Both the position numbers and the translations under genes were made by a program. 64,000 bases of DNA, from assembly GCA_027487795.1 (NCBI GenBank), contig JAIYCX010000009.1, positions 1 through 64,000 of the forward strand. Direction: 5' to 3'. The DNA comes from Pseudomonadota bacterium (GTDB lineage: Bacteria > Bdellovibrionota_C > UBA2361 > SZUA-149 > DAOLCO01). The notes beneath the pieces were generated by a model, which worked only from the letters and a program-made list of their open reading frames with translations, was not told the origin of the DNA and made no database searches. Below are positions 33,549-43,043 of the stretch, piece by piece. Numbering within the stretch: position 1 is the first letter of the stretch; each line of letters begins with the position of its first letter.

Positions 33549-34784
33549 ATGGAAGCGAGAATTGGCTTAACTATCCTTGGATCTACAGGAACTATAGGTA
33601 AGCAGACATTAGATGTTGTTAGGTCTAATCCAGATAAATTTAGAATTATTGGTTTATCAACAAATCAAAATATAGAACTTCTAAAAGAACAGATTCTTGA
33701 ATTTAATCCTGAATGTGTCTGTGTCGCCAGTGAAGTCACCAGTGAAATTGAAACTAGTAAAATTTCTGAAATTAAATCTTTAGCAAATAGATTTGTAAGT
33801 GGCGAAGAGGGGATGGAAGCCTTAGCACAGGATGAAAACTGTAAAATTCTTATGCTAGCAGTAACAGGGTTTTCTGCTCTAAAACCATTACTTGTTGCTA
33901 TTAAAAGTAATAAAGCTATCGCAATTGCAAATAAGGAAGCCATAGTGACAGGCGGATCTTTTGTGATGGATGCTGTAAGCAAAAGTAGCTCTATTTTAGT
34001 TCCAGTAGATTCAGAGCATAATTCAATTTATCAGGCATTACAGGGCAGGGCTGAGAACAATACCTTTGAAGAACCAAGAAAAGTAACTCTTACAGCTTCA
34101 GGTGGGCCATTTTTAAGTAAATCAATAAAAGAGCTAGAGTCTGTAACTGTATCACAAGCTATTAATCATCCAAGATGGAAAATGGGTGCTAAGATTTCAG
34201 TAGACTCCGCTACGCTTATGAACAAAGGCCTTGAGGTAATTGAGGCATCTGTTTTATTTGGACTTCCAGCTTCCAAAATATCAGTCTTAGTACACCCTCA
34301 AGTTTTCTTTCATGCTTTTGTTGAATTTAAAGATGGAAGTACTATTGCCGTTGCATATCCACCAAGTATGAGAGTTCCAATAGCTAATTCTTTAGCTATC
34401 TGTTTGCAAAATATTACATCAACTAACACTCCTATCTACTCAGTTCCAGAAATTCAATCAGCTCCAAATTTAGGTAGTAATTGGAATGTGGAAAATTTGA
34501 CTAATTTAGAGTTCTTTAACCCTGATTTGGAGAAATTTCCTCTACTAGGTCTTGCATATCAGGCATTAAATAAGGGTGGAGCTAGTCCTACCATTTTAAA
34601 TGCCGCTAACGAGGTCGCTGTTCAATCTTTTATTGATGGTAAAATTCCATTTCTAGGTATATCAAAGGTAGTATCAAAGGCACTTGAAGAAATATCAAGT
34701 GAGAGTTTCTGTGATATTAAAGATATATTTAGAGTAGATAAAATAGCAAGGAACTTTTCCAATGATTATGTTAGTCATGTATGA
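33549..34784 (+). CDS. dxr: 1-deoxy-D-xylulose 5-phosphate reductoisomerase
   Basis: A 411-residue NADPH-dependent enzyme of the MEP isoprenoid pathway, rearranging and reducing DXP to MEP, which feeds the uppS product upstream. NADPH-binding LGSTGTIGKQTLDVV is at 10-24; ANKEAIVTGG and PVDSEHNSIYQAL supply metal and substrate ligands, and KISVDSATLMNKGLEVIEA follows. Length is near the family's 380-410. It lies 37 bases after cdsA in the conserved uppS-cdsA-dxr-rseP order. Confidence 0.95.
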   Translation: MEARIGLTILGSTGTIGKQTLDVVRSNPDKFRIIGLSTNQNIELLKEQILEFNPECVCVASEVTSEIETSKISEIKSLANRFVSGEEGMEALAQDENCKILMLAVTGFSALKPLLVAIKSNKAIAIANKEAIVTGGSFVMDAVSKSSSILVPVDSEHNSIYQALQGRAENNTFEEPRKVTLTASGGPFLSKSIKELESVTVSQAINHPRWKMGAKISVDSATLMNKGLEVIEASVLFGLPASKISVLVHPQVFFHAFVEFKDGSTIAVAYPPSMRVPIANSLAICLQNITSTNTPIYSVPEIQSAPNLGSNWNVENLTNLEFFNPDLEKFPLLGLAYQALNKGGASPTILNAANEVAVQSFIDGKIPFLGISKVVSKALEEISSESFCDIKDIFRVDKIARNFSNDYVSHV

Positions 34785-34832
34785 TTATTAGGAAAATTAG
34801 TAAATTTTAACTACAATTATTTCGGGGATTTT

Positions 34833-36119
34833 TTGGACACTATTTTAAATTTTTTAACAGGCCAGTTACCAGTCTTCTTAGTTGTCATTGGAGTCGTAGT
34901 TACTATACATGAGCTAGGACATTTTCTTGCTGCTAAAATTTGTGGAGTCGGGGTACTAAAGTTTTCCGTAGGATTTGGACCAGCCATATTCAAAAAAGAA
35001 GTATCAGGAACAGAATATCGCTTAAGTATAATACCACTTGGCGGTTACGTTAGAATGGTCGGGGATATGCCAGATATGATTACTGGCACTAGTGCTACTG
35101 ATTCTTCTGTTAGAGCAGAGACAGAAGAAAATATTTCTGAGATTGATAAGGATCTTTCACCAGCGGCTAAAGCTCTTATTGCTGATAAGTCAAAATGGTT
35201 TTTGGAAAAGAGTACTGCAAAAAAAGCTTTTATAGTTTTTGCGGGCCCTTTATTTAATTACTTGTTAGCTATTTTTATTTTATGCGTAAGTGCTTTTGTG
35301 TACGGCGTGCAAACTCCAGATGGAACTAAAGTTGGAGCTGTTGCAAAAGGTTCTCCAGCAGAAAGAATAGGAATTAAAGCTGGGGACAGAATTTTAAAGA
35401 TTGATGGTACTGAGGTTAATACCTTTGAAGATATACAAAAGAGAGTTCAATCTTCAAATGGTCAAGCAATAAATGTTTTACTTTCTAGAGGTGATTCAAA
35501 AGAAGATGCTAATCAAGAAGAAGTTTCGGTTGTTCCTGAATCCAGAGAATCCAAGATGTTCAAAGATAATAAAGCATACATGGTTGGAATTTCTGCTGGT
35601 TTTAAAAGTGAATCAGTCGGTATATTAGAGTCAATTTCCAAAAGCTTTTCATTTGCTAATGCAATGTGCATAGGTACACTGGAAGGGATGCTTGGTTTAT
35701 TTATGGGGGCTGTGCCTCTAGATTCCGTAGGTGGTCCAATTTTAATTTTTGAAGTGGCAAGTCAAAAAGCTGAGCAAGGTATTAACTCATTTTTACTATT
35801 TCTTGCTTACTTAAATATTAGCCTTGGTGTACTTAACTTACTACCTATCCCAGTACTGGATGGTGGACATCTTTTAATCTTTGCAATTGAGTCAATACTA
35901 GGGCCTATTAGCTTAAGAAAGAAAGAGATTGTTCAAGGTTTTGGAATGGCTTTTTTACTTGGGTTTATGCTGTTAGCAGTTAAAAACGACCTAACAAGAG
36001 ATAAGGACTTTTTAAAGCCAAAAGAAGAGAAGTGGAGTGAGGAAAGTTCTTTTGGTAAGCCAGCAGAAGATAACAAAAAGAATGAGGCCCTTCAAGAAGT
36101 ACCTGTTGTTGCAGAGTAA
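34833..36119 (+). CDS. rseP: Site-2 protease RseP
   Basis: A 428-residue membrane zinc protease that cuts signal-peptide remnants and anti-sigma factors within the membrane. The HExxH site is HELGH (26-30) in the first helix; the second conserved motif LLPIPVLDGGHL supplies the Asp ligand. Only one PDZ domain (about 160-225: VGAVAKGSPAERIGIKAGDRILKIDG) is evident, where E. coli RseP has two. A long Lys/Glu-rich C-terminal tail is unusual. The start is TTG 34833. Confidence 0.93.
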   Translation: MDTILNFLTGQLPVFLVVIGVVVTIHELGHFLAAKICGVGVLKFSVGFGPAIFKKEVSGTEYRLSIIPLGGYVRMVGDMPDMITGTSATDSSVRAETEENISEIDKDLSPAAKALIADKSKWFLEKSTAKKAFIVFAGPLFNYLLAIFILCVSAFVYGVQTPDGTKVGAVAKGSPAERIGIKAGDRILKIDGTEVNTFEDIQKRVQSSNGQAINVLLSRGDSKEDANQEEVSVVPESRESKMFKDNKAYMVGISAGFKSESVGILESISKSFSFANAMCIGTLEGMLGLFMGAVPLDSVGGPILIFEVASQKAEQGINSFLLFLAYLNISLGVLNLLPIPVLDGGHLLIFAIESILGPISLRKKEIVQGFGMAFLLGFMLLAVKNDLTRDKDFLKPKEEKWSEESSFGKPAEDNKKNEALQEVPVVAE

Positions 36120-36131
36120 ATAAAAGATATT

Positions 36132-36833
36132 TTGGTTACTTTATGTATAGATGCAACTTCTGGTAAACTAAATGTATCTGCCTGCGATATCGATACAACT
36201 AATATTAATAAGTGGTTAATAACAGATTCCTTTAATTATAAAGTAGAATCAAATACAGTAGTAGAGACAATAGATACGGCTGTTTGTATAGCACTTGCTG
36301 GTTTAAATAAAAAAATTGTAGATGTTAATAAAATATATTTTACTCTAGGACCTGGGAGTTATACTAGCTTAAGAGCAGTTTTCTCCTTCGTAAAAGGTTA
36401 TTCAATTCAAAATACAGTTGAAGTAATTGGAGTTTCACTTTTTTTATTGGCTGCTTTAAGAAGAGTTCAGGCAGCATCTGATATTTCTAATGATACAAAT
36501 AAAGTTTCTATAAAAGGTAATGCTCAAGAAGCATTCTCAGTTATTTTTACTGGTGAACATTTTTATTCCCCCAAGGCTAAGATTTTAACAGCTGGTGAAG
36601 TGCTAATTGAAAACTTAGAAACTTTAGATTCTTCTAACATCGTTTTGTATGATGATTTAGATGTCCTAGAATTAATGAAAGAATTCTTTCTGGGACAAAA
36701 TAGATATGATGAACAAACATTTACTAAATTGGGCCATATTTACAGGCAAAATTTAGAAAATTTAGAAACTAAGAGCCCTTTAATGTATGTAAAAGGGGTT
36801 AATGCTCTTACTCTGAAAGAGAGAAATAAGTAA
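36132..36833 (+). CDS. tsaB: tRNA threonylcarbamoyladenosine biosynthesis protein TsaB
   Basis: A 233-residue ASKHA-fold protein that scaffolds TsaD and TsaE to make t6A37 in ANN-decoding tRNAs. The N-terminal TLCIDATSGKLNVSA and the family signature FTLGPGSYTSLRAVFSFVKGYS are clear; the second half is diverged, as usual for TsaB. The start is TTG 36132, 12 bases after rseP. It ends the superoperon. The following 247 bases hold the rho promoter and leader. Confidence 0.85.
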   Translation: MVTLCIDATSGKLNVSACDIDTTNINKWLITDSFNYKVESNTVVETIDTAVCIALAGLNKKIVDVNKIYFTLGPGSYTSLRAVFSFVKGYSIQNTVEVIGVSLFLLAALRRVQAASDISNDTNKVSIKGNAQEAFSVIFTGEHFYSPKAKILTAGEVLIENLETLDSSNIVLYDDLDVLELMKEFFLGQNRYDEQTFTKLGHIYRQNLENLETKSPLMYVKGVNALTLKERNK

Positions 36834-36860
36834 ATTATTGTTAATTTATTAAAAATAAAC

Positions 36861-36889
36861 TTGACTAAAACTTCGTAGATCAGTATATT
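36861..36889 (+). promoter_or_regulatory. Promoter and leader of rho
   Basis: TTGACT (36861-36866) and TATATT (36884-36889) are spaced by 17 bases. The predicted transcript would start near 36896, leaving a leader of about 185 bases before the rho ATG at 37081. A second TATAAT (36903-36908) lacks a matching -35. A long leader is consistent with the known autoregulation of rho by attenuation in other bacteria, but I see no clear hairpins in it. Confidence 0.65.
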
Positions 36890-37080
36890 TAGAATATTGG
36901 GATATAATGTGTCCTCACATCCTCATCTCATTAAACTATACCCAAATTATTAAATTGTTTTGGTGTAAAGCTACTGAACTTTATTACTTAGTGTGCTTTA
37001 TTACTAATTGGCTTCAGAGCAGAGTTTATTGTTTGGCTTTATTACCTTAATTCCATTTTCATTTTTACTTGTGAGCGTCT

Positions 37081-38334
37081 ATGAATCTTTCTGATCTGAA
37101 AAAAGCTGATATTACCGAACTAGCAAGACTTGCTAGCGAACTTCAAATTGAAGATTACTCTTCTTTAAAAAAACAAGATTTAATTTTTGAGATACTCGGT
37201 GCTCAAGCAGATTCAGACGGACAAATTTTTGGTTCCGGAGTTCTAGAAACCTTACCTGATGGTTTTGGTTTTTTAAGATCTCCAGATGCTAACTATGTTC
37301 CAGGTCCAGATGATATTTATGTATCACCTGCACAAATTCGTAGATTTGGACTAAGAACTGGAGATACAGTATCTGGGCAAATTAGACCACCAAAAGATGG
37401 TGAAAGATATTTTGCATTACTAAAAGTTAACGAAGTAAATTTTGAACCTACTGATTTTCAAAGAACTAAGATTTTATTTGATAACTTAACTCCTCTATAT
37501 CCTACAGAGAAGTTGAAAATGGAGACAAATCCTACTCAGTATTCAACTAGAATGATAGATTTAATGTCACCAATAGGAAAAGGGCAAAGAGCTCTTATTA
37601 CTGCTCCTCCAAGAACTGGGAAAACTGTACTACTACAACAAATAGCAAATGCAATTACTACAAATCACCCAGAGTGCGTTCTTATAGTTCTTTTAATAGA
37701 TGAAAGACCTGAAGAAGTAACTGATATGGCTAGAAGTGTTAATGCTGAAGTTGTTAGTTCTACTTTCGATGAGCAAGCTACAAGACACGTTCAGGTTGCA
37801 GAAATGGTACTTGAAAAAGCTAAGCGTTTAGTTGAGCATCAAAAAGATGTGGTGATCTTATTAGATTCTATCACAAGACTTGCAAGAGCATATAATACTG
37901 TACTTCCTTCAAGTGGAAAGTTAATTTCAGGTGGTATTGACCCAGCTGCTTTAAGACCACCAAAAAGATTTTTTGGTGCAGCTAGAAATATTGAACAAGG
38001 TGGAAGTTTAACCATTATAGGAACAGCTCTAATTGACACTGGTTCTAGAATGGATGAAGTCATATTTGAAGAGTTTAAAGGAACTGGAAATATGGAACTA
38101 GTTCTTGATAGAAGATTATCAGAAAGAAGAATATTCCCAGCACTTGATATTAATAAGTCAGGTACGAGAAAAGAAGAGTTACTTCACTCACCAGAAGATT
38201 TACAAAGAATCTGGTTATTAAGAAAAGTATTGGATCAATCAAACACTCAAGATGCAATTGAGTGGTTACTAGATAAAATGAAAGGAACTAAGAACAATAA
38301 AGAGTTCTTGGATATGATGAAAGGCGGGATGTAG
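37081..38334 (+). CDS. rho: Transcription termination factor Rho
   Basis: A 417-residue hexameric RNA helicase. The N-terminal Rho_N helical domain ([23 protein letters not shown]), the RNA-binding cold-shock-like domain ([43 protein letters not shown]) and the ATPase core with APPRTGKT Walker A (about 177-184) and [13 protein letters not shown] are intact. Length is typical. It is transcribed from its own promoter and is followed after 9 bases by the histidine kinase. Confidence 0.97.
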   Translation: MNLSDLKKADITELARLASELQIEDYSSLKKQDLIFEILGAQADSDGQIFGSGVLETLPDGFGFLRSPDANYVPGPDDIYVSPAQIRRFGLRTGDTVSGQIRPPKDGERYFALLKVNEVNFEPTDFQRTKILFDNLTPLYPTEKLKMETNPTQYSTRMIDLMSPIGKGQRALITAPPRTGKTVLLQQIANAITTNHPECVLIVLLIDERPEEVTDMARSVNAEVVSSTFDEQATRHVQVAEMVLEKAKRLVEHQKDVVILLDSITRLARAYNTVLPSSGKLISGGIDPAALRPPKRFFGAARNIEQGGSLTIIGTALIDTGSRMDEVIFEEFKGTGNMELVLDRRLSERRIFPALDINKSGTRKEELLHSPEDLQRIWLLRKVLDQSNTQDAIEWLLDKMKGTKNNKEFLDMMKGGM

Positions 38335-38343
38335 TTAGTCCTT

Positions 38344-39465
38344 ATGGAGGAAAAATCTTCCAATAGCCAAATAGACCCCTTAAGAATACTAGCAAATGTT
38401 ACTCATGAGTTAAAGACTCCTTTACACTCAATATTGACAGTTGCTAGTCTTCTAAAATCTGAATCAGACGGTCCTTTAAGTCCTGAGCAGCAAAAACAAG
38501 TAGACATTATACTTCGAAACGGAGAAAGACTTTTATCTCTAATCACAGATCTTTTAGCCTTTAGTACCGAAAAGGATCAAATCTCAGTTTCACCTTTAGC
38601 ACTTCCGAATATTATAAAAGGTGTTACTTTAAGATTAAGTCCTCTTGCGGAAAAAGGCGAAGTTAAGATCAATACATTTTTCCCTGATAAAGAAGAAGTA
38701 TTCTATTCAGATGAAAAATTAATTACTTTAATACTTGATAATATCTTAACTAATGCTGTTAAATTTTCAGGAATTCGCGGTGATGTTGAAGTTTATTATC
38801 GATATTTAGATCCTATAAGCTATCAGTCTATAAGAAAGACAGAAGAAGCCACAACTAGTGGTTTGGAAATAGTAATTTCTGATTCTGGTATTGGAATTGA
38901 TCCTTTAGCAAAAGAAAATATTTTTAAGGAATTTTATCAAGCTGATAGCGGAAATACTAGGAAATTTGGAGGAGTCGGACTTGGGCTATCTCTTGTTAAT
39001 AATGCAGTAAGTAAATTAGGAGGCGAAATACAACTTCAAAGTGAACTTGGAAGTGGAAGTATTTTTAAAATAATTATTCCAAATTTAGAAAGCAGTTATG
39101 TAAAACCTTCGATACTAGTTGTTGGCGATGACCAGTTACTGGTTGATGCTATTAGGTTAATTTTACTAGATGAATTATTTACTTTCAGCTCAGTGGGACA
39201 AGATTTTTCACCTAGTATAATAGCTGAAAATAAAACTGATGTTATTATTCTTGATTTAAATGACGGGCTTTTAGTCGAAAATTCTTCATTTAAAAGAGTT
39301 GAAAATTCTGAGCTATTAAAGAACATACCAGTATTAGGCTTGAGTTCTTCTTTTGATCCTGCCGAAAGAGCTAAGTATCTTTCTGCATGTCAAATTACTG
39401 ATATCTTAGTAAAACCTTTTCAAAAAGAAGAACTTCTACTTAAAATCAAGCTTTTACTTGCCTAG
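38344..39465 (+). CDS. Soluble hybrid histidine kinase
   Basis: A 373-residue sensor kinase without membrane helices or a recognisable input domain. HisKA begins at once, with the phospho-accepting His21 in THELKTPLH. HATPase motifs follow: N box DNILTNAVKFSG, G1 ISDSGIGID, and GVGLGLSLV. A receiver-like domain covers about 255-373, with ILVVGDDQ, the probable phospho-Asp in VIILDLND and Lys in LVKPFQ. The adjacent NtrC-type gene is the obvious output partner, yet a terminator hairpin separates the two. The signal sensed is unknown. Confidence 0.85.
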   Translation: MEEKSSNSQIDPLRILANVTHELKTPLHSILTVASLLKSESDGPLSPEQQKQVDIILRNGERLLSLITDLLAFSTEKDQISVSPLALPNIIKGVTLRLSPLAEKGEVKINTFFPDKEEVFYSDEKLITLILDNILTNAVKFSGIRGDVEVYYRYLDPISYQSIRKTEEATTSGLEIVISDSGIGIDPLAKENIFKEFYQADSGNTRKFGGVGLGLSLVNNAVSKLGGEIQLQSELGSGSIFKIIIPNLESSYVKPSILVVGDDQLLVDAIRLILLDELFTFSSVGQDFSPSIIAENKTDVIILDLNDGLLVENSSFKRVENSELLKNIPVLGLSSSFDPAERAKYLSACQITDILVKPFQKEELLLKIKLLLA

Positions 39466-39479
39466 AATCTTTTCGCTGA

Positions 39480-39520
39480 TTAAACTAAGTTACGATTCTA
39501 TTTAGTTTAAGATATTTTTT
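39480..39520 (+). terminator. Terminator-like hairpin between kinase and regulator genes
   Basis: Perfect 9-bp arms (39480-39488 with 39502-39510) and a 13-base loop are followed by GATATTTTTT, one base before the ATG of the NtrC-type gene. It may terminate the rho-kinase transcript partially or sequester the start region of the next gene, which has no Shine-Dalgarno site. Confidence 0.6.
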
Positions 39521-39521
39521 A

Positions 39522-40937
39522 ATGGCCACAGAGCAACCTTTAATTTTATTAGCAGATGATCATGAAGATGCACTTTACGGAGCATCTAAAATGTTATCAA
39601 TGGCCGGTTTTAGAACTATTTCTGCAGCAAATGGTAGCAAGGCTTATCAAGCAATTTCCGAGCAAAGACCAGATATCGCATTACTTGATGTTATGATGCC
39701 AGAAATGGATGGCTTAGCATTAACTAAAATATTAAAAGCTGATCCTGAACTGAGATATATTCCTGTAATATTATTAAGCGCAAAAGATTCATTAAATGAT
39801 ATTGTAGATGGTCTAGAAGCGGGGGCTGATGGATATATTACAAAACCATTTAAACCTGATGAGTTAATTGCTAGGGTAAAAGCAGCATTACGTACTAGAG
39901 TATTATATGAAGAGCTAAAAAAGAGTAATGAAGTTACTACTCGATTAGTTACTGAAGTATCTAGAGGATTCTCACTTAATGATATTATAGGTGAGAGTCA
40001 AAGTATTAAAGTTATTTTAGATCTTGTTAAAAAAGTTGCATCTGCGGATTCCTCCGTACTTATTTCAGGTAAATCAGGCACTGGTAAAGAACTTATAGCA
40101 AAAGCACTACATTTTCTTTCAAATAGAAAGACATATCCTTTTATTGCAAAAAACTGCGCAGCATTTAGCGGAGAACTTTTAGAGTCACAGCTTTTTGGAC
40201 ATCTAAAGGGCTCTTTTACTGGTGCTATAAAAGATCAGCAAGGTATATTTGAAGCTGCTAATGGTGGGACTTTATTCTTAGATGAGTTAGGAGAGATGCC
40301 TCTAGATTTGCAAGCCAAATTATTAAGAGTTCTTCAGGAAGGAACTTTTATGCCTCTTGGTAGTAATCAAGAAAAAACATCAGATGTTCGAGTCATTGCT
40401 GCAACTAACCGTAATTTAGAAGAAATGGTAAGAGAGGGGAAATTTAGAGAAGACTTATATTATCGTTTAAATGTAATTCACATTGAGCTTCCTAATCTGA
40501 ATGAAAGAAAGGAAGATATACCATTATTAGTTACTCACTTTCTAGACAGGTCATATCAAAAGAAACAAGGACAAAGAAAACAAGTTACTAAAGAAGTTTT
40601 AGATATCTTAGTTACTCATGATTGGCCTGGAAACATCCGTGAGTTAGAGAATGAACTTGAAAGAATGATCATACTTTCAGGTGATAGTAATCAATTAGGT
40701 AGTGATTTACTTTCAAATAATCTTAAGAAAGTATCTAAATCTATAGTTAGCAAAAATATAACTAATACTTATTCAGAAGCAGATACTTTAAAAGAAGCAG
40801 TTTCGGATTTAGAAAAGAACATGATTTCCCAAGCTTTAGCACGCACTAAGGGTAATAAGTCTACAGCGGCAAAAGAACTAGGAATTAGTAGATCAAGTTT
40901 AATAGCAAAGGTGCAGGAATTTAAATTAGAGGAGTAA
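39522..40937 (+). CDS. NtrC-type sigma-54-dependent response regulator
   Basis: A 471-residue bacterial enhancer-binding protein. The receiver (1-125) has Asp12/Asp13, phospho-Asp56 and Lys108. The AAA+ domain (about 155-385) has Walker A GKSGTGKE (183-190), the sigma-54 contact loop GSFTGA (230-235, a GAFTGA variant with Ser) and Walker B GGTLFLDEL. A Fis-type helix-turn-helix occupies about 430-471 (KSTAAKELGISRSSLIAKV). It should activate sigma-54 promoters when phosphorylated, probably by the kinase upstream. No targets are evident in the window. Confidence 0.93.
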   Translation: MATEQPLILLADDHEDALYGASKMLSMAGFRTISAANGSKAYQAISEQRPDIALLDVMMPEMDGLALTKILKADPELRYIPVILLSAKDSLNDIVDGLEAGADGYITKPFKPDELIARVKAALRTRVLYEELKKSNEVTTRLVTEVSRGFSLNDIIGESQSIKVILDLVKKVASADSSVLISGKSGTGKELIAKALHFLSNRKTYPFIAKNCAAFSGELLESQLFGHLKGSFTGAIKDQQGIFEAANGGTLFLDELGEMPLDLQAKLLRVLQEGTFMPLGSNQEKTSDVRVIAATNRNLEEMVREGKFREDLYYRLNVIHIELPNLNERKEDIPLLVTHFLDRSYQKKQGQRKQVTKEVLDILVTHDWPGNIRELENELERMIILSGDSNQLGSDLLSNNLKKVSKSIVSKNITNTYSEADTLKEAVSDLEKNMISQALARTKGNKSTAAKELGISRSSLIAKVQEFKLEE

Positions 40938-40949
40938 TAAGGGAGCAAT

Positions 40950-41891
40950 ATGAAATACAATAATTTAGGTAGATCTGGTTTGAAAGTAAGTGAACTTTCA
41001 TTGGGCTCATGGCTTACTTTTGGTAATTCAATAGATAGTTCTCAGATTAAAGAGTTTCTTCGAACTGCTGTTAGTATGGGTGTGAATTTCTTTGATAATG
41101 CAGAAGTGTATTCCAAAGGCGAAGCAGAGACTTTAATGGGAGAAGCTCTAAGAGAGTTTAGAAGAGAAGAATTAGTAGTTTCTACTAAAATATTTTGGGG
41201 AGGAAATGGTCCAAATGATACGGGTTTATCTTGGAAGCATTTAGTTGAGGGTACAAGAAATTCTTTGAGAAGAATGAGATTGAGTTATCTTGATCTTGTT
41301 TTTTGCCATAGACCAGATCCTAATACTCCTATTGAAGAAACAGTTAGAGCAATGGATTTCATAATAAAATCAGGCTATGCTTTTTATTGGGGGACCTCAG
41401 AGTGGAGTAGGGCACAGATAGAAACAGCTTATATTACAGCAGAGCGTTTAGGATGTATTCCACCAATTGCTGAGCAGCCACAATATAATATGTTCCATAG
41501 GGAACGAGTAGAAGAGGAATATTCAGATTTATATGCAAATTTTGGTCTAGGCCTAACTACATGGAGTCCCTTAGCCTCTGGTGTACTAAGCGGAAAATAT
41601 AATGAAGTTATTCCAGCCGGAACTAGACTTGCAAATAACGATTGGCTTCAAAAAGAGATAACTAAAGAGAGAATAGAAACTGTTAAGAAGCTAAAAGTTG
41701 TAGCAGATGACTTAGGTGCTACTTTGTCTCAGCTTGCTATCGCATGGTGTTTAAAAAATCCAAGAGTTAGCACTACTATTACTGGGGCTACAAGAATGAG
41801 TCAGTTAAAGGAAAATTTATCTGCTGCTAAGATTAGAGATAAAATGTCAGAAGAAGTTATGACAAGAATTGCTGCTTGTTTTAAGGCTTAA
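40950..41891 (+). CDS. Aldo/keto reductase (KCNAB/YghZ-like)
   Basis: A 313-residue NADPH-dependent oxidoreductase with the TIM-barrel AKR fold. The catalytic set is visible: Asp and Tyr in FFDNAEVYSKGEAE, Lys in VVSTKIFWGG and His in LVFCHRPDPNTPIEE. The pattern (RSGLKVSELSLGSW, PIAEQPQYNMFHRERVEEEY, TTWSPLASGVLSGKY) is that of potassium-channel beta-subunit-like AKRs such as YghZ. GGGAG lies upstream. It follows the NtrC-type gene by 12 bases and may be in the same operon. Confidence 0.9.
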   Translation: MKYNNLGRSGLKVSELSLGSWLTFGNSIDSSQIKEFLRTAVSMGVNFFDNAEVYSKGEAETLMGEALREFRREELVVSTKIFWGGNGPNDTGLSWKHLVEGTRNSLRRMRLSYLDLVFCHRPDPNTPIEETVRAMDFIIKSGYAFYWGTSEWSRAQIETAYITAERLGCIPPIAEQPQYNMFHRERVEEEYSDLYANFGLGLTTWSPLASGVLSGKYNEVIPAGTRLANNDWLQKEITKERIETVKKLKVVADDLGATLSQLAIAWCLKNPRVSTTITGATRMSQLKENLSAAKIRDKMSEEVMTRIAACFKA

Positions 41892-41939
41892 TTCTAAAAG
41901 ATTAAAAAGTTTAGGTAAAAAAAGAGGGAACACAAAAAA

Positions 41940-41965
41940 GAGGGAACACACAGTGCTCCCTCTTT
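41940..41965. terminator. Bidirectional terminator between the reductase and the histone gene
   Basis: Arms 41940-41949 and 41953-41962 pair over 10 bases with one A-C mismatch and a 3-base loop, followed by TTT. The left arm is duplicated just upstream (41924-41933), so the right arm could pair with either copy. Confidence 0.65.
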
Positions 41966-41987
41966 AGTATCTTAATAAATTAATTTA

Positions 41988-42245
41988 TTAAGAAATACTA
42001 GGTGCTGCTACGCTTGTTCCAGTTGGAGTAGTTTGACCTTCTAAAGGTAAGTGAAAATCTCTTTCCATAAGAGTCTTTCTACCATCTTTCTTCGCATTAA
42101 CTACTGCTTGTTCAGTTATTAGTTTTACTGCTTTTGTGATTACAGCTGGTACTTCACCTGCTGTATTAAGACCGTGTGTTTCCTTAATATAGCTCTTTAA
42201 CTTTGATACTACTACTAATACATCTTGTTCATTTTCTGATGACAT
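41988..42245 (-). CDS. Bacterial histone-fold protein
   Basis: An 85-residue protein with a single histone fold and no other domain. Helix 1 is about 9-22 (VLVVVSKLKSYIKE), the long helix 2 about 30-55 (AGEVPAVITKAVKLITEQAVVNAKKDG) and the loop-2/helix-3 signature R-K-T-L-M-E-R-D-F is at 56-64, the pattern of archaeal histones (GRKT followed by ED/RD). Bdellovibrio encodes a homologous single-domain histone that dimerises and bends or coats DNA. A Thr/Pro/Ala/Ser tail (71-85) follows. GGAGAAAAG precedes the ATG. Function as a chromatin protein is inferred from family membership. Confidence 0.85.
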   Translation of the reverse strand: MSSENEQDVLVVVSKLKSYIKETHGLNTAGEVPAVITKAVKLITEQAVVNAKKDGRKTLMERDFHLPLEGQTTPTGTSVAAPSIS

Positions 42246-42281
42246 ATAAAACTTTTCTCCGACTTATAATAATATTGAGCG

Positions 42282-42304
42282 TGTACTTTATAATTAAAAG
42301 TACA
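42282..42304 (-). promoter_or_regulatory. Inverted repeat upstream of the histone gene
   Basis: TGTACTTT (42282-42289) and AAAGTACA (42297-42304) form a perfect 8-bp inverted repeat with a 7-base spacer, 36 bases upstream of the histone start on the minus strand. There is no T-tract, so an operator is as likely as a terminator for the gene behind it. Confidence 0.4.
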
Positions 42305-42333
42305 AAATGAAAATTATATAGTTGAAATAACTC

Positions 42334-43041
42334 TTATTTCTTTAATAATTTCCCTCTAATTTGACCCACTATTTTAATATCCTTTCCACCACTGTCTAGG
42401 CTTGTTGTAGGGTTTTCAGCAAGTTGCTCTCTTATTTCAGAGGCATTTGGTTCTTCAGAAAAATTAATTAATAAATTTTTCTCATCTAATGTCTGGCCTA
42501 CGCTCTGAGCAACAATGCGTAATTTAAGAACTAGCTGTTCACTAATAGATTTATAAACCGCACTAAAATCAGGCTTCTCGTCTTTTAAAAGTTTAATAGA
42601 GTTAATTTCGATACCTGGCATAGTATTTAATATGGAATCAGTTACTTCTCCAAGTTTTGATAATTCAGTAACTGTGAATCTTAACTTTCTGACGATTTTT
42701 AATGGCGAGCCTTTTTTAATACCTCCAATTGTTTCAGTACCACTAGTTATAAATTTATCATTTATAAGATTAACACTAGTTACACCTTTAATACTTTTAA
42801 GTTTTGTCTGTGATTGATCTAATGACAAGTATAAATCATTAAATCCTTTTAAAGGATCTTTTACTTGTTCAATTGTTACTTCAATTAAAGCTGTCTTTGG
42901 TTCTATAAAAAAATTACTCTCTGCAATAGTAGAGATCTCACCAGTATTTTCTTCAGGCGTAGTAACTAAATTATTCTGCCCAAATACAGGGCTTGAAATT
43001 AATATAAATAATAATGAATAAATTTTTATTTCGGTTTTCAT
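42334..43041 (-). CDS. Secreted SIMPL-domain-like (DUF541) protein
   Basis: A 235-residue protein with a Sec signal peptide (cleaved near residue 21, VFG^QNN). The mature part has the alternating beta/alpha pattern of SIMPL/DUF541 proteins: an N-terminal strand with ALIEVTIEQVKDPLKGFNDLYLSLDQSQTKLKSIKGV, then FTVTELSKLGEVTDSILNTMPGIEINSIKLL, then an acidic helical region. The match is by pattern only, and no characteristic catalytic residue exists. It sits 2 bases from pepP in one operon. Confidence 0.5.
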   Translation of the reverse strand: MKTEIKIYSLLFILISSPVFGQNNLVTTPEENTGEISTIAESNFFIEPKTALIEVTIEQVKDPLKGFNDLYLSLDQSQTKLKSIKGVTSVNLINDKFITSGTETIGGIKKGSPLKIVRKLRFTVTELSKLGEVTDSILNTMPGIEINSIKLLKDEKPDFSAVYKSISEQLVLKLRIVAQSVGQTLDEKNLLINFSEEPNASEIREQLAENPTTSLDSGGKDIKIVGQIRGKLLKK

Positions 43042-43043
43042 GT

